From NCBI GenBank assembly GCA_950097015.1, contig CATNEN010000034.1, forward strand, positions 7,024,501 through 7,088,500: a DNA stretch of 64,000 bases, written 5' to 3'. The position numbers and the translations under genes are program-made. Below the pieces are notes generated by a model that saw only the letters and a program-made list of their open reading frames with translations, searched no databases and was not told where the DNA came from. The stretch's first letter is position 1. The number at the start of each line of letters is the position of its first letter. Below, in pieces: positions 45,045-56,999 of the stretch. The stretch is from Macrostomum hystrix (Eukaryota > Platyhelminthes > Macrostomidae).

Positions 45045-45233
45045 ATGGGCCTCTTTAACCCGAAAGCACCGATTGTGGAGCCGGCCCTGCCGGAGAACCA
45101 CATCAACAGGCAGGCTGTCAGGCTGGTGCAGTACGGCGCGGCACTGTTTGCCTGCGCTTTAGCTGTGCGCGGCGTCTACCGGATGCGCCTGGCCCGGCCC
45201 TACATCTACCGAATGTTCAACAAGCAGAAGTGA
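45045..45233 (+). CDS. Small single-pass membrane protein, unknown
   Basis: ATG frame of 62 residues. A proline-rich start (GLFNPKAPIVEPALPENH) is followed by a hydrophobic helix at about 27-43 flanked by basic residues (R..QYGAALFACALAVRGVYRMR) and a basic C-terminus (YIYRMFNKQK). Size and charge pattern resemble small inner-mitochondrial-membrane accessory subunits, but I cannot name the family. A good acceptor (cttgtttcag, ending at 45024) lies 20 nt before the ATG, so the upstream exon is probably a non-coding leader. GC-rich codon use contrasts with the AT-rich flanks and supports coding. Confidence 0.55.
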   Translation: MGLFNPKAPIVEPALPENHINRQAVRLVQYGAALFACALAVRGVYRMRLARPYIYRMFNKQK

Positions 45234-45511
45234 CTTCTGACCGCGACCTTTGCCGCTGAAGTACCGCAGACCGAACTTAGCTTAGCTATTTGCCCTCCCA
45301 ATCTGCCTGTCAAATATCTAGTTTAATCCCCGCCCTCTCTAGGTCTAGTAAAACAAATTGTATTGTGTAGCTCAAATACAAATATACTTGAATTGATGGA
45401 ATGCCTCGCTTCTTCACAGCATTCTAGTTTTCCTGTTTAATATTCATCCCACTGTGGGCCTCTGACTTCCAGCTATCCAATAACTTTTGTGAAGGACATT
45501 GTTGACACCTA
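45234..45511. other. 3' flank of the small membrane protein gene
   Basis: Presumed 3' untranslated region and short spacer; no canonical AATAAA close by. Confidence 0.3.
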
Positions 45512-48500
45512 TCAGATCCTCAGTAAATCCTCTGCCAATTCAGATCCTCAGTAAATCCTCTAACAATGCAGATCCTCAGTAAATCCTCTAACAATGCAGA
45601 TCCTCAGTAAATCCTCTACCAATTCAGATCCTCAGTAAATCCTCTGCCAATTCAGATCCTCAGTAAATCCTCTACCAATTCAGATCCTCAGGAAATCCTC
45701 AGTAAATCCTCTGCCAATTCAGATCCTCAGTAAATCCTCAGTAAATCCTCTACCAATTCAGATCCTCAGTAAATCCTCAGTAAATCCTCTACCAATTCAG
45801 ATCCTCATTAAATCCTCTAAAAATTCAGATCCTCAGTAAATCCTCTACCAATTCAGATCCTCAGTAAATCCTCTACCAATTCATATCCTCAGTAAACCTC
45901 TACCAATTCAGATCCTCAGTAAATCCTCTACCAATTCAGATCCTCAGTAAACCTCTACCAATTCAGATCCTCATTAAATCCTCTACCAATTCAGATCCTC
46001 AGTAAATCCTCTACCAATTCAGATCCTCAGTAAACCTCTACCAATTCAGATCCTCATTAAATCCTCTACCAATTCAGATCCTCAGTAAATCCTCTGCCAA
46101 TTCAGATCCTCATTAAATCCTCTACCAATTCAGATCCTCAGTAAATCCTCTTCCAATGCAGATCCTCAGTAAATCCTCTACCAATTCATATCCTCAGTAA
46201 ATCCTCTACCAATTCAGATCCTCAGTAAATCCTCTTCCAATGCAGATCCTCAGTAAATCCTCTACCAATTCAGATCCTCAGTAAATCCTCTACCAATGCA
46301 GATCCTCAGTAAATCCTCTACCAATTCAGATCCTCAGTAAATCCTCTACCAATTCATATCCTCAGTAAATCCTCTACCAATTCAGATCCTCAGTAAATCC
46401 TCTACCAATTCAGATCCTCAGTAAATCCTCTACCAATTCAGATCCTCAGTAAATCCTCTACCAATTCAGATCCTCAGTAAATCCTCTACCAATTCAGATC
46501 CTCAGTAAATCCTCTACCAATTCAGATCCTCAGTAAATCCTCTACCAATTCAGATCCTCAGTAAATCCTCTACCAATTCATATCCTCAGTAAATCCTCTA
46601 CCAATTCAGATCCTCAGTAAATCCTCTACCAATTCAGATCCTCAGTAAATCCTCTACCAATTCAGATCCTCAGTAAATCCTCTGCCAATGCAGATCCTCA
46701 GTAAATCCTCTGCCAATTCATATCCTCAGTAGATCCTCTACCAATTCAGATCCTCAGTAAATCCTCTACCAATGCAGATCCTCAGTAAATCCTCTGCCAA
46801 TGCAGATCCTCAGTAAATCCTCTGCCAATTCAGATCCTCAGTAAATCCTCTACCAATTCAGATCCTCAGTAAATCCTCTACCAATTCAGATCCTCAGTAA
46901 ATCCTCTACCAATGCAGATCCTCAGTAAATCCTCTACCAATGCAGATCCTCAGTAAATCCTCTGCCAATGCAGATCCTCAGTAAATCCTCTGCCAATGCA
47001 GATCCTCAGTAAATCCTCTAACAATTCAGATCCTCAGTAAATCCTCTACCAATTCAGATCCTCAGTAAATCCTCTACCAATTCAGATCCTCAGTAAATCC
47101 TCTACCAATTCAGATCCTCAGTAAATCCTCTACCAATTCAGATCCTCAGTAAATCCTCTACCAATTCAGATCCTCAGTAAATCCTCTACCAATTCAGATC
47201 CTCAGTAAATCCTCTACCAATTCATATCCTCAGTAAATCCTCTACCAATTCAGATCCTCAGTAAATCCTCTACCAATTCAGATCCTCAGTAAATCCTCTA
47301 CCAATTCAGATCCTCAGTAAATCCTCTGCCAATGCAGATCCTCAGTAAATCCTCTGCCAATTCATATCCTCAGTAGATCCTCTACCAATTCAGATCCTCA
47401 GTAAATCCTCTACCAATGCAGATCCTCAGTAAATCCTCTGCCAATGCAGATCCTCAGTAAATCCTCTGCCAATTCAGATCCTCAGTAAATCCTCTACCAA
47501 TTCAGATCCTCAGTAAATCCTCTACCAATTCAGATCCTCAGTAAATCCTCTACCAATGCAGATCCTCAGTAAATCCTCTACCAATGCAGATCCTCAGTAA
47601 ATCCTCTGCCAATGCAGATCCTCAGTAAATCCTCTGCCAATGCAGATCCTCAGTAAATCCTCTAACAATTCAGATCCTCAGTAAATCCTCTACCAATTCA
47701 TATCCTCAGTAAATCCTCTACCAATTCAGATCCTCAGTAAATCCTCTACCAATTCAGATCCTCATTAAATCCTCTACCAATTCATATCCTCAGTAAATCC
47801 TCTACCAATACAGATCCTCAGTAAATCCTCTACCAATACAGATGCTCAGTAAATCCTCTACCAATTCATATCCTCAGTAAATCCTCTACCAATTCAGATC
47901 CTCATTAAATCCTCTACCAATTCAGATCCTCATTAAATCCTGTACCAATTCAGATCCTCAGTAAATCCTCTACCAATTCAGATCCTCATTAAATCCTCTA
48001 CCAATTCAGATCCTCATTAAATCCTCTACCAATTCAGATGCTCAGTAGATCCTCTACCAATTCAGATCCTCATTAAATACTCTACCAATTCAGATCCTCA
48101 GTAAATCCTCTACCAATTCAGATCCTCATTAAATCCTCTACCAATTCATATCCTCAGTAGATCCTCTACCAATTCAGATCCTCAGTAAATCCTCTACCAA
48201 TTCAGATCCTCAGTAAATCCTCTACCAATTCAGATCCTCAGTAAATCCTCTACCAATTCATATCCTCAGTAAATCCTCTACCAATTCAGATCCTCAGTAA
48301 ATCCTCTAACAATGCAGATCCTCAGTAAATCCTCTACCAATTCATATCCTCAGTAAATCCTCTACCAATTCAGATCCTCAGTAAATCCTCTGCCAATTCA
48401 GATCCTCAGTAAATCCTCTACCAATTCATATCCTCATTAAATCCTCTACCAATTCAGATCCTCAGTAAATCCTCTACCAATTCAGATCCTCATTAAATCC

Positions 48501-51500
48501 TCTACCAATTCAGATGCTCAGTAAATCCTCTACCAATTCATATCCTCAGTAAATCCTCTACCAATTCAGATCCTCAGTAAATCCTCTACCAATTCAGATC
48601 CTCATTAAATCCTCTACTAATTCAGATCCTCATTAAATCCTCTACCAATTCAGATGCTCAGTAGATCCTCTACCAATTCAGATCCTCATTAAATCCTCTA
48701 CCAATTCAGATCCTCAGTAAATCCTCTACCAATTCAGATCCTCATTAAATCCTCTACCAATTCATATCCTCAGTAGATCCTCTACCAATTCAGATCCTCA
48801 GTAAATCCTCTACCAATTCAGATCCTCAGTAAATCCTCTACCAATTCATATCCTCAGTAAATCCTCTGCCAATGCAGATCCTCAGTAAATCCTCTGCCAA
48901 TGCAGATCCTCAGTAAATCCTCTACCAATTCAGATCCTCAGTAATTCCTCTACCAATTCAGATCCTCAGTAAATCCTCTACCAATTCAGATCCTCAGTAA
49001 ATCCTCTACCAATTCAGATCCTCAGTAAATCCTCTACCAATTCAGATCCTTAGTAAATCCTCTGCCAATGCAGATCCTCAGTAAATCCTCTGCCAATGCA
49101 GATCCTCAGTAAATCCTCTACCAATTCAGATCCTCATTAAATCCTCTACCAATTCAGATCCTCAGTAAATCCTCTACCAATTCAGATCCTCAGTAAATCC
49201 TCTACCAATTCAGATCCTCATTAAATCCTCTACCAATTCAGATCCTCAGTAAATCCTCTACCAATTCAGATCCTCAGTAAATCCTCTGCCAATGCAGATC
49301 CTCAGTAAATCCTCTACCAATTCAGATCCTCATTAAATCCTCTACCAATTCAGATCCTCAGTAAATCCTCTGCCAATTCAGATCCTCAGTAAATCCTCTA
49401 CCAATTCAGATCCTCAGTAAATCCTCTACCAATTCAGATCCTCAGTAAATCCTCAGTAAATCCTCTACCAATTCATATCCTCAGTAAATCCTCTACCAAT
49501 TCAGATCCTCAGTAGATCCTCAGTAAATCCTCTACCAATTCAGATCCTCAGTACATCCTCTACCAATTCAGATCCTCAGTAAATCCTCTAACAATGCAGA
49601 TCCTCAGTAAATCCTCTACCAATTCATATCCTCAGTAAATCCTCTACCAATTCAGATCCTCAGTAAATCCTCTGCCAATTCAGATCCTCAGTAAATCCTC
49701 TACCAATTCAGATCCTCATTAAATCCTCTACCAATTCAGATCCTCAGTAAATCCTCTACCAATTCAGATCCTCAGTAAATCCTCTACCAATTCAGATCCT
49801 CAGTAAATCCTCTACCAATTCAGATCCTCAGTAAATCCTCTACCAATTCAGATCCTCAGTAAATCCTCTACCAATGCAGATCCTCAGTAAATCCTCTGCC
49901 AATGCAGATCCTCAGTAAATCCTCTACCAATTCAGATCCTCATTAAATCCTCTACCAATTCAGATCCTCAGTAAATCCTCTACCAATTCAGATCCTCAGT
50001 AAATCCTCTACCAATTCAGATCCTCATTAAATCCTCTACCAATTCAGATCCTCATTAAATCCTCTACCAATTCAGATCCTCAGTAAATCCTCTGCCAATG
50101 CAGATCCTCAGTAAATCCTCTACCAATTCAGATCCTCATTAAATCCTCTACCAATTCAGATCCTCAGTAAATCCTCTGCCAATTCAGATCCTCAGTAAAT
50201 CCTCTACCAATTCAGATCCTCAGTAAATCCTCTACCAATTCAGATCCTCAGTAAATCCTCAGTAAATCCTCTACCAATTCATATCCTCAGTAAATCCTTT
50301 ACCAATTCAGATCCTCAGTAGATCCTCAGTAAATCCTCTACCAATTCAGATCCTCAGTAAATCCTCTACCAATTCAGATCCTCAGTAAATCCTCAGTAAA
50401 TCCTCTACCAATTCATATCCTCAGTAAATCCTCTACCAATTCAGATCCTCAGTAGATCCTCAGTAAATCCTCTACCAATTCAGATCCTCAGTAAATCCTC
50501 TACCAATTCAGATCCTCAGTAAATCCTCTGCCAATTCAGATCCTCAGTAAATCCTCTGCCAATTCAGATCCTCAGTAAATCCTCTACCAATTCAGATCCT
50601 CAGTAAATCCTCTACCAATTCAGATCCTCAGTAAATCCTCTGCCAATTCAGATCCTCAGTAAATCCTCTACCAATGCAGATCCTCAGTAAATCCTCTACC
50701 AATGCAGATCCTCAGTAAATCCTCTACCAATTCAGATCCTCAGTAAATCCTCTACCAATTCAGATCCTCAGTAAATCCTCTACCAATTCAGATCCTCAGT
50801 AAATCCTCTACCAATTCATATCCTCAGTAAATCCTCTACCAATTCAGATCCTCAGTAAATCCTCTACCAATGCAGATCCTCAGTAAATCCTCTACCAATT
50901 CAGATCCTCAGTAAATCCTCTACCAATTCAGATCCTCAGTAAATCCTCTACCAATGCAGATCCTCAGTAAACCTCTACCAATTCAGATCCTCAGTAAATC
51001 CTGTACCAATTCAGATCCTCAGTAAATCCTCTACCAATTCAGATCCTCAGTAAATCCTCTAACAATTCAGATCCTCAGTAAATCCTCTACCAATTCAGAT
51101 CCTCAGTAAATCCTCTACCAATTCAGATCCTCAGTAAATCCTCTACCAATTCAGATCCTCAGTAAATCCTCTACCAATTCATATCCTCAGTAAATCCTCT
51201 ACCAATTCATATCCTCAGTAAATCCTCTGCCAATTCAGATCCTCAGTAAATCCTCTGCCAATTCAGATCCTCAGTAAATCCTCTACCAATTCAGATCCTC
51301 AGTAAATCCTCTACCAATTCAGATCCTCAGTAAATCCTCTACCAATTCAGATCCTCAGTATATCCTCTACCAATGCAGATCCTCAGTAAATCCTCTGCCA
51401 ATTCAGATCCTCAGTAAATCCTCTACCAATTCAGATCCTCAGTAAACCTCTACCAATTCAGATCCTCAGTAAATCCTCTACCAATTCAGATCCTCAGTAT

Positions 51501-53826
51501 ATCCTCTACCAATGCAGATCCTCAGTAAATCCTCTGCCAATTCAGATCCTCAGTAAATCCTCTACCAATTCAGATCCTCAGTAAACCTCTACCAATTCAG
51601 ATCCTCAGTAAATCCTCTACCAATTCATATCCTCAGTAAATCCTCTACCAATTCAGATCCTCAGTAAATCCTCTGCCAATGCAGATCCTCAGTAAATCCT
51701 CTGCCAATGCAGATCCTCAGTAAATCCTCTACCAATTCAGATCCTCAGTAAATCCTCTGCCAATGCAGATCCTCAGTAAATCCTCTACCAATTCAGATCC
51801 TCAGTAAATCCTCTGCCAATTCAGATCCTCAGTAAATCCTCTACCAATTCAGATCCTCAGTAAATCCTCCGCCAATGCAGATCCTCAGTAAATCCTCTAA
51901 CAATTCAGATCCTCAGTAGATCCTCTACCAATTCAGATCCTCACTAAATCCTCTACCAATGCAGATCCTCAGTAAATCCTCTGCCAATGCAGATCCTCAG
52001 TAAATCCTCTGCCAATGCAGATCCTCAGTAAATCCTCTAACAATTCAGATCCTCAGTAAATCCTCTACCAATTCAGATCCTCAGTAAATCCTCTACCAAT
52101 TCAGATCCTCATTAAATCCTCTACCAATTCAGATCCTCAGTAAATCCTCTACCAATTCAGATCCTCAGTAAATCCTCTGCCAATGCAGATCCTCAGTAAA
52201 TCCTCTACCAATTCAGATCCTCAGTAAATCCTCTACCAATGCAGATCCTCAGTAAATCCTCTACCAATTCAGATCCTCAGTAAATCCTCTGCCAATGCAG
52301 ATCCTCATTAAATCCTCTACCAATTCAGATCCTCATTAAATCCTCTACCAATTCAGATCCTCAGTAAATCCTCTACCAATTCAGATCCTCAGTAAATCCT
52401 CTGCCAATGCAGATCCTCAGTAAATCCTCTACCAATTCAGATCCTCATTAAATCCTCTACCAATTCAGATCCTCAGTAAATCCTCTACCAATTCAGATCC
52501 TCAGTAAATCCTCTACCAATTCAGATCCTCAGTAAATCCTCTACCAATTCAGATCCTCAGTAAATCCTCTACCAATTCAGATCCTCAGTAAATCCTCTAC
52601 CAATTCAGATCCTCAGTAAATCCTCAGTAAATCCTCTACGAATTCAGATCCTCAGTAGATCCTCAGTAAATCCTCTACCAATTCATATCCTCAGTAGATC
52701 CTCTGCCAATTCAGATCCTCAGTAAATCCTCTACCAATGCAGATCCTCAGTAAATCCTCTGCCAATTCAGATCCTCAGTAAATCCTCTACCAATGCAGAT
52801 CCTCAGTAAATCCTCTGCCAATTCAGATCCTCAGTAAATCCTCTACCAATTCAGATCCTCAGTAAATCCTCTACCAATTCAGATCCTCAGTAAATCCTCT
52901 ACCAATTCAGATCCTCAGTAAATCCTCTACCAATTCATATCCTCAGTAAATCCTCTACCAATTCAGATCCTCAGTAAATCCTCTGCCAATTCATATCCTC
53001 AGTAGATCCTCTACCAATTCAGATCCTCAGTAAATCCTCTGCCAATTCATATCCTCAGTAAATCCTCTACCAATGCAGATCCTCAGTAAATCCTCTACCA
53101 ATTCAGATCCTCAGTAAATCCTCTACCAATTCAGATCCTCAGTAGATCCTCTACCAATTCAGATCCTCAGTAAATCCTCTACCAATTCAGATCCTAAGTA
53201 TATCCTCTACCAATGCAGATCCTCAGTAAATCCTCTAACAATGCAGATCCTCAGTAAATCCTCTGACAATGCGGATCCTCAGTAAATCCTCTAACAATTC
53301 AGATCCTCAGTAAATCCTCTAACAATTTAGATTCTCAGTAAATCCTCTACCAATTCAGATCCTCAGTAAACCTCTACCAATTCAGATCCTCAGTAAATCC
53401 TCTACCAATTCAGATCCTCAGTAAATCCTCTACCAATTCAGATCCTCAGTAAATCCTCTACCAATTCAGATCCTCAGTAAATCCTCTGCCAATTCAGATC
53501 CTCAGTAGATCCTCAGTAAATCCTCTACCAATTCAGATCCTCAGTAAATCCTCTACCAATTCAGATCCTCAGTAGATCGTCAGTAAATCCTCTACCAATT
53601 CAGATCCTAAGTAGATCCTCTACCAATTCAGATCCTAAGTAAATCCTCTACCAATTCAGATCCTAAGTAAATCCTCTACCAATTCAGATCCTAAGTAGAT
53701 CCTCTACCAATTCAGATCCTCAGTATATCCTCTACCAATGCAGATCCTCAGTAAATCCTCTAACAATGCGGATCCTCAGTAAATCCTCTAACAATGCAGA
53801 TCCTTAGGTAATCCTTTACCAAGTCA
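45512..53826. repeat. 28-bp satellite array, about 8.3 kb and near 300 copies
   Basis: Uninterrupted direct repeats, core cagatcctcagtaaatcc followed by tctaccaatt. Frequent variants are tgccaatg, tcatatcc, cattaaatcc, a 1-3-bp shorter unit (gtaaacctc) and partial duplications of cctcagtaaat. Ordered groups of variants recur, for example near 46681 and 47325, an offset of 644 bp or exactly 23 units, showing higher-order duplication. No other sequence is inserted. The array ends about 58 bp before the ATG of the ETS-like gene. Arrays this long are often mis-sized in assemblies, so the copy number is approximate. Confidence 0.97.
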
Positions 53827-53884
53827 GTTCCTGCTCAAGCAATAGTTAGTAAATGTTGCCCCGCCATCCAGTTGCAGCCGCAAC

Positions 53885-56800
53885 ATGAGCACAGGAAGCC
53901 AAGCCAATCCGCTGGGTAGCGTTGGCAACAATTGGTCGGTTGAGTCAGGCCTGCCTTACGAAGGCGGTGTGCAGGATCTGAGCTTCTTGTTCAATGTACC
54001 TGTGGCTTCGCCTGGAGATGCTGAGATGCTTGAAGAGCTGGGCCTCACCGAGGCCAACACTGCGCAAGTTGAGTCAACTCCTGTCGACTACTTCCCCGGC
54101 TTGAGCTCTGGCGACTTCACCGAAGTTGAGCAGTGCCTGGCTAGGGCCCCGTCGCAGGAAGATCTCCTGGCCTACCTGGACGCGCCGGATAATGACAGTG
54201 CAAAGGCTATTTCTGCCCTGGACAGTTGCCTCACTAAAGAATCTTCTCAGGTAGACCTGCTTGTTCTGGCTGAGAAGCCAGCTGATGATGCGGCCAGCTT
54301 CAGTCTAGATGCCTGTCAGGCTATTGAAGGAGCATCAGCTCATGTCAGCCTATTTCACCTGCCGACTAAAATCAACAATAATTCCACAGCTGACGCCTCA
54401 CATGACCCTTCATTCGATGTACTGCTCTGCCAGATGGGTCATCCCGAAACTGTAGCTATGGAGGTGGACCTTGAGGTGTGGATTGCTCTTAATGGCTTGA
54501 ACTTTTTACCTTTCAACTTTTAAACTATTTTCAAACTAAATGTTTATTACATTTACATTTGTAACACTTGATTTTTACGACTGAACAACAAAAAAAATGG
54601 CTGCATTAGACTGTTACATTGGTCACAAAACACGGCTGCATTAGACTGTTACATTGGTCACAAAACAGGGCTGCATTAGACTTACATTTGTCACAAAACA
54701 GGGCTGCATTGGACTGTTACATTAGTCACAAAACACGGCTGCATTAGACTGTTACATTAGTCACAAAACACGGCTGCATTAGACTGTTACATTGGTCACA
54801 AAACACGGCTGCATTAGACTGTTACATTAGTCATAAAACAAACTTGGCCTCCAATTAGTTTCGGAAGCTTTGAATCCCGACCCTCTTCAACTCTGACCAG
54901 GACTTGATGGAGTACGTGAAGGAAGCGCAGGAGAAGGGTTATCCCGATGGTTTCGCCCTTTCGGTCCTGCCAAGCGCGCTCAGCGGCCTCGCCCTCTCGC
55001 CTGGCACGCCAGCCGAGGCCGTGGATCAATCTGCCACGACTCCGCAGCTTCCATCGCTGCCAGTGCTTAACCTAGTAAAGCAAAGGCCGCAGCAGCAGCA
55101 GCTCCGATCAGCCGCCTGCCCGCCTCTGTTGAACAGTTTCGAAACAATGTTGGAGGCAGCCGATAGTCGCGACCAAGAATACGAAGAGGAAGAGACTGCA
55201 GCTTCGCTTAGTGCCGCCGCCGCCACGGCCCGCACCGGTAAGTCCAAGCCGCCCGCTGTCCGTCGTCGCAACACGCCGGCTTCTTCATCTGGTGGCAGTG
55301 GCCGTAGCGGCCGCAGCAGCGTCGCTGATCATCAGCAGCAAGAAAAATCCTACGCTGCTATTTGTCAGAAGAACCGCATCTTCGATTGCAGCGCAAAGCT
55401 GCGGTATCAGATGGAGCAGCATCTTGAGCGGGACAGCATCGTCAATGAAATTGTTCAATACGTTAAGACCTGCCTGGATCCCGGTGGGTTTGAGTTTGGG
55501 TCGTTTTGTGATAAAGTACCATATCTGGAATCGCAGCAGGGACTGTAGATCGAGCATTCGTGTACCATAGCTGGAATCGCAGCAGGGACTGTAGAGCATT
55601 CGTGTACCATATCTGGAATCGCAGCAGGGACTGTAGAGCATTCGTGTACGATAGCTGGAATCGCAGCAGGGACTGTAGAGCATTCGTGTACGATAGCTGG
55701 AATCGCAGCAGGGACTGTAGAGCATTCTTGTTTTGTGCTCGTGTTATGTGCTCAATCAAACCGCATGCATCCTCACACTCAGAGCGCGATCGGGTCCATC
55801 GCTTCCTCATGGTGATGCTGGTGGACGGCCAGCTTGAGCGTGGACCATTTTGGCGCTTCTTTCAGGACGCCGTGTACTTTTGCGACTCGCGCAAGGAGCG
55901 GCTGGTTAGCGAGCCGGGGCCTATGTTTCACATTCGCCAGTCGGCCTACGTAGGCCTGCTCTGGGGTCGCTACAAGGGCAACGAGTGCTTCGACTATGCC
56001 ACTTTGGGCGATGCCATTAAGTCAGTGTTTGTTCCTTAGCATTGAAGTGGCTCTAATATTTATTAATTACAATTTTTATGTTGTTGATGTAATTAGATGT
56101 AAATATAATTGTGTCAGTGACTGGCTGTAAATATGTTTGTGTCAGTGACTGGCTGTAAATATGTTTGTGTCAGTGACTGGCTGTAAATATGTTTGTGTCA
56201 GTGACTGGCTGTAAATATGTTTGTGTCAGTGACTGGCTGTAAATATGTTTGTGTCAGTGACTGGCTGTGAATATGTTTGTGTCAGTGACTGGCTGTGAAT
56301 ATGTTTGTGTCAGTGACTGGCTGTGAATATGTTTGTGTCAGTGACTGGCTGTAAATATGTTTGTGTCAGTGACTGGCTGTAAATATGTTTGTGTCAGTGA
56401 CTGGCTGTGAATATGTTTGTGTCAGTGACTGGCTGTGAATATGTTTGTGTCAGTGACTGGCTGTGAATATGTTTGTGTCAGTGACTGGCTGTAAATATGT
56501 TTGTGTCAGTGACTGGCTGTAAATATGTTTGTGTCAGTGACTGGCTGTAAATATGTTTGTGTCAGTGACTGGCTGTAAATATGTTTGTGTCAGTGACTGG
56601 CTGTGAATATGTTTGTGTCAGTGACTGGCTGTGAATATGTTTGTGTCAGTGACTGGCTGTGAATATGTTTGTGTCAGTGACTGGCTGTAAATATGTTTGT
56701 GTCAGTGACTGGCTGTAAATATGTTTGTGTCAGTTACTGGCTGTAAATATGTTTGTGTCAGTGACTGGCTGTAAGCAACCTCGCCCTTGTTCGCAGGTCC

Positions 56801-56944
56801 GTCAAGTCCAAGCCGAACGGCGATCGCTACTTCGTTGACCCGGACTTTGGCAGCCTGAATGGCAAGCCGAAACGGCTTTTCCAGTTCGGCGAGGGCGCCT
56901 TTGACGAGGTCTGCCGCTACATGACCACCTGCCGCATTGCCTAG
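53885..56944 (+). CDS. Protein with divergent ETS-like DNA-binding domain
   Basis: Four exons: 53885-54475, 54901-55483, 55783-56020 and 56797-56944, together 1,560 nt (519 residues), phases consistent. Residues 1-390 are acidic and Ser/Ala-rich with two QEDLLAYLD/QVDLLVL-like acidic-hydrophobic motifs that could be activation segments, and a low-complexity basic patch near 310-330. From about 396 the order HRFLMVMLVDG, FHIRQSAYVGLLWG (WG at about 451), YKGNECFDYATLGDAIK and RLFQFGEGA lines up without gaps over 32 positions with the ETS core FKLxDPxxVAxLWGxRKNxPxMNYxKLSRxLR, and its end with the ELF/ESE-type RLVYKFGKNA. The recognition-helix arginines are replaced (SRxLR becomes GDAIK), so DNA binding may be altered or lost. 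No Pointed domain is seen. The third donor (AA|GTCAGT) is weak. Every intron holds its own minisatellite. The assignment rests on my alignment by eye. Confidence 0.6.
54599..54840. repeat. 35-bp minisatellite in intron 1 of the ETS-like gene
   Basis: About seven copies with core ggctgcattagactgtta, then cattggtcacaaaaca. It occupies over half of intron 54476-54900 and ends 60 bp before the acceptor. Confidence 0.9.
55517..55727. repeat. 42-bp minisatellite in intron 2 of the ETS-like gene
   Basis: Five copies with core tggaatcgcagcagggac, then tgtagagcattcgtgtac. It starts 34 bp after the donor at 55484 and ends about 55 bp before the acceptor at 55782. Confidence 0.9.
56110..56774. repeat. 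28-bp minisatellite in intron 3 of the ETS-like gene
   Basis: About 24 copies with core gtgtcagtgactggctgt, then aaatatgttt. Two subtypes (taaatatg and tgaatatg) occur in runs of three to five. It fills most of intron 56021-56796 and stops 22 bp before the acceptor, so the array lies over the likely branch-point zone. Confidence 0.93.
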
Positions 56945-56985
56945 GCTCGTGGCCACTTAGTGAATATGACAAAATTAAAGGAGAG

Positions 56986-56991
56986 AATAAA
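56986..56991 (+). terminator. Polyadenylation signal of the ETS-like gene
   Basis: AATAAA 42 nt after the TAG stop at 56942-56944, a plausible position for 3' end formation. Confidence 0.55.
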
Positions 56992-56999
56992 ACTTAAAG

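Noticed and set aside
45512-53826. CRISPR-like array
   Set aside because: Repeats are directly contiguous without unique spacers, and the setting is an animal genome.
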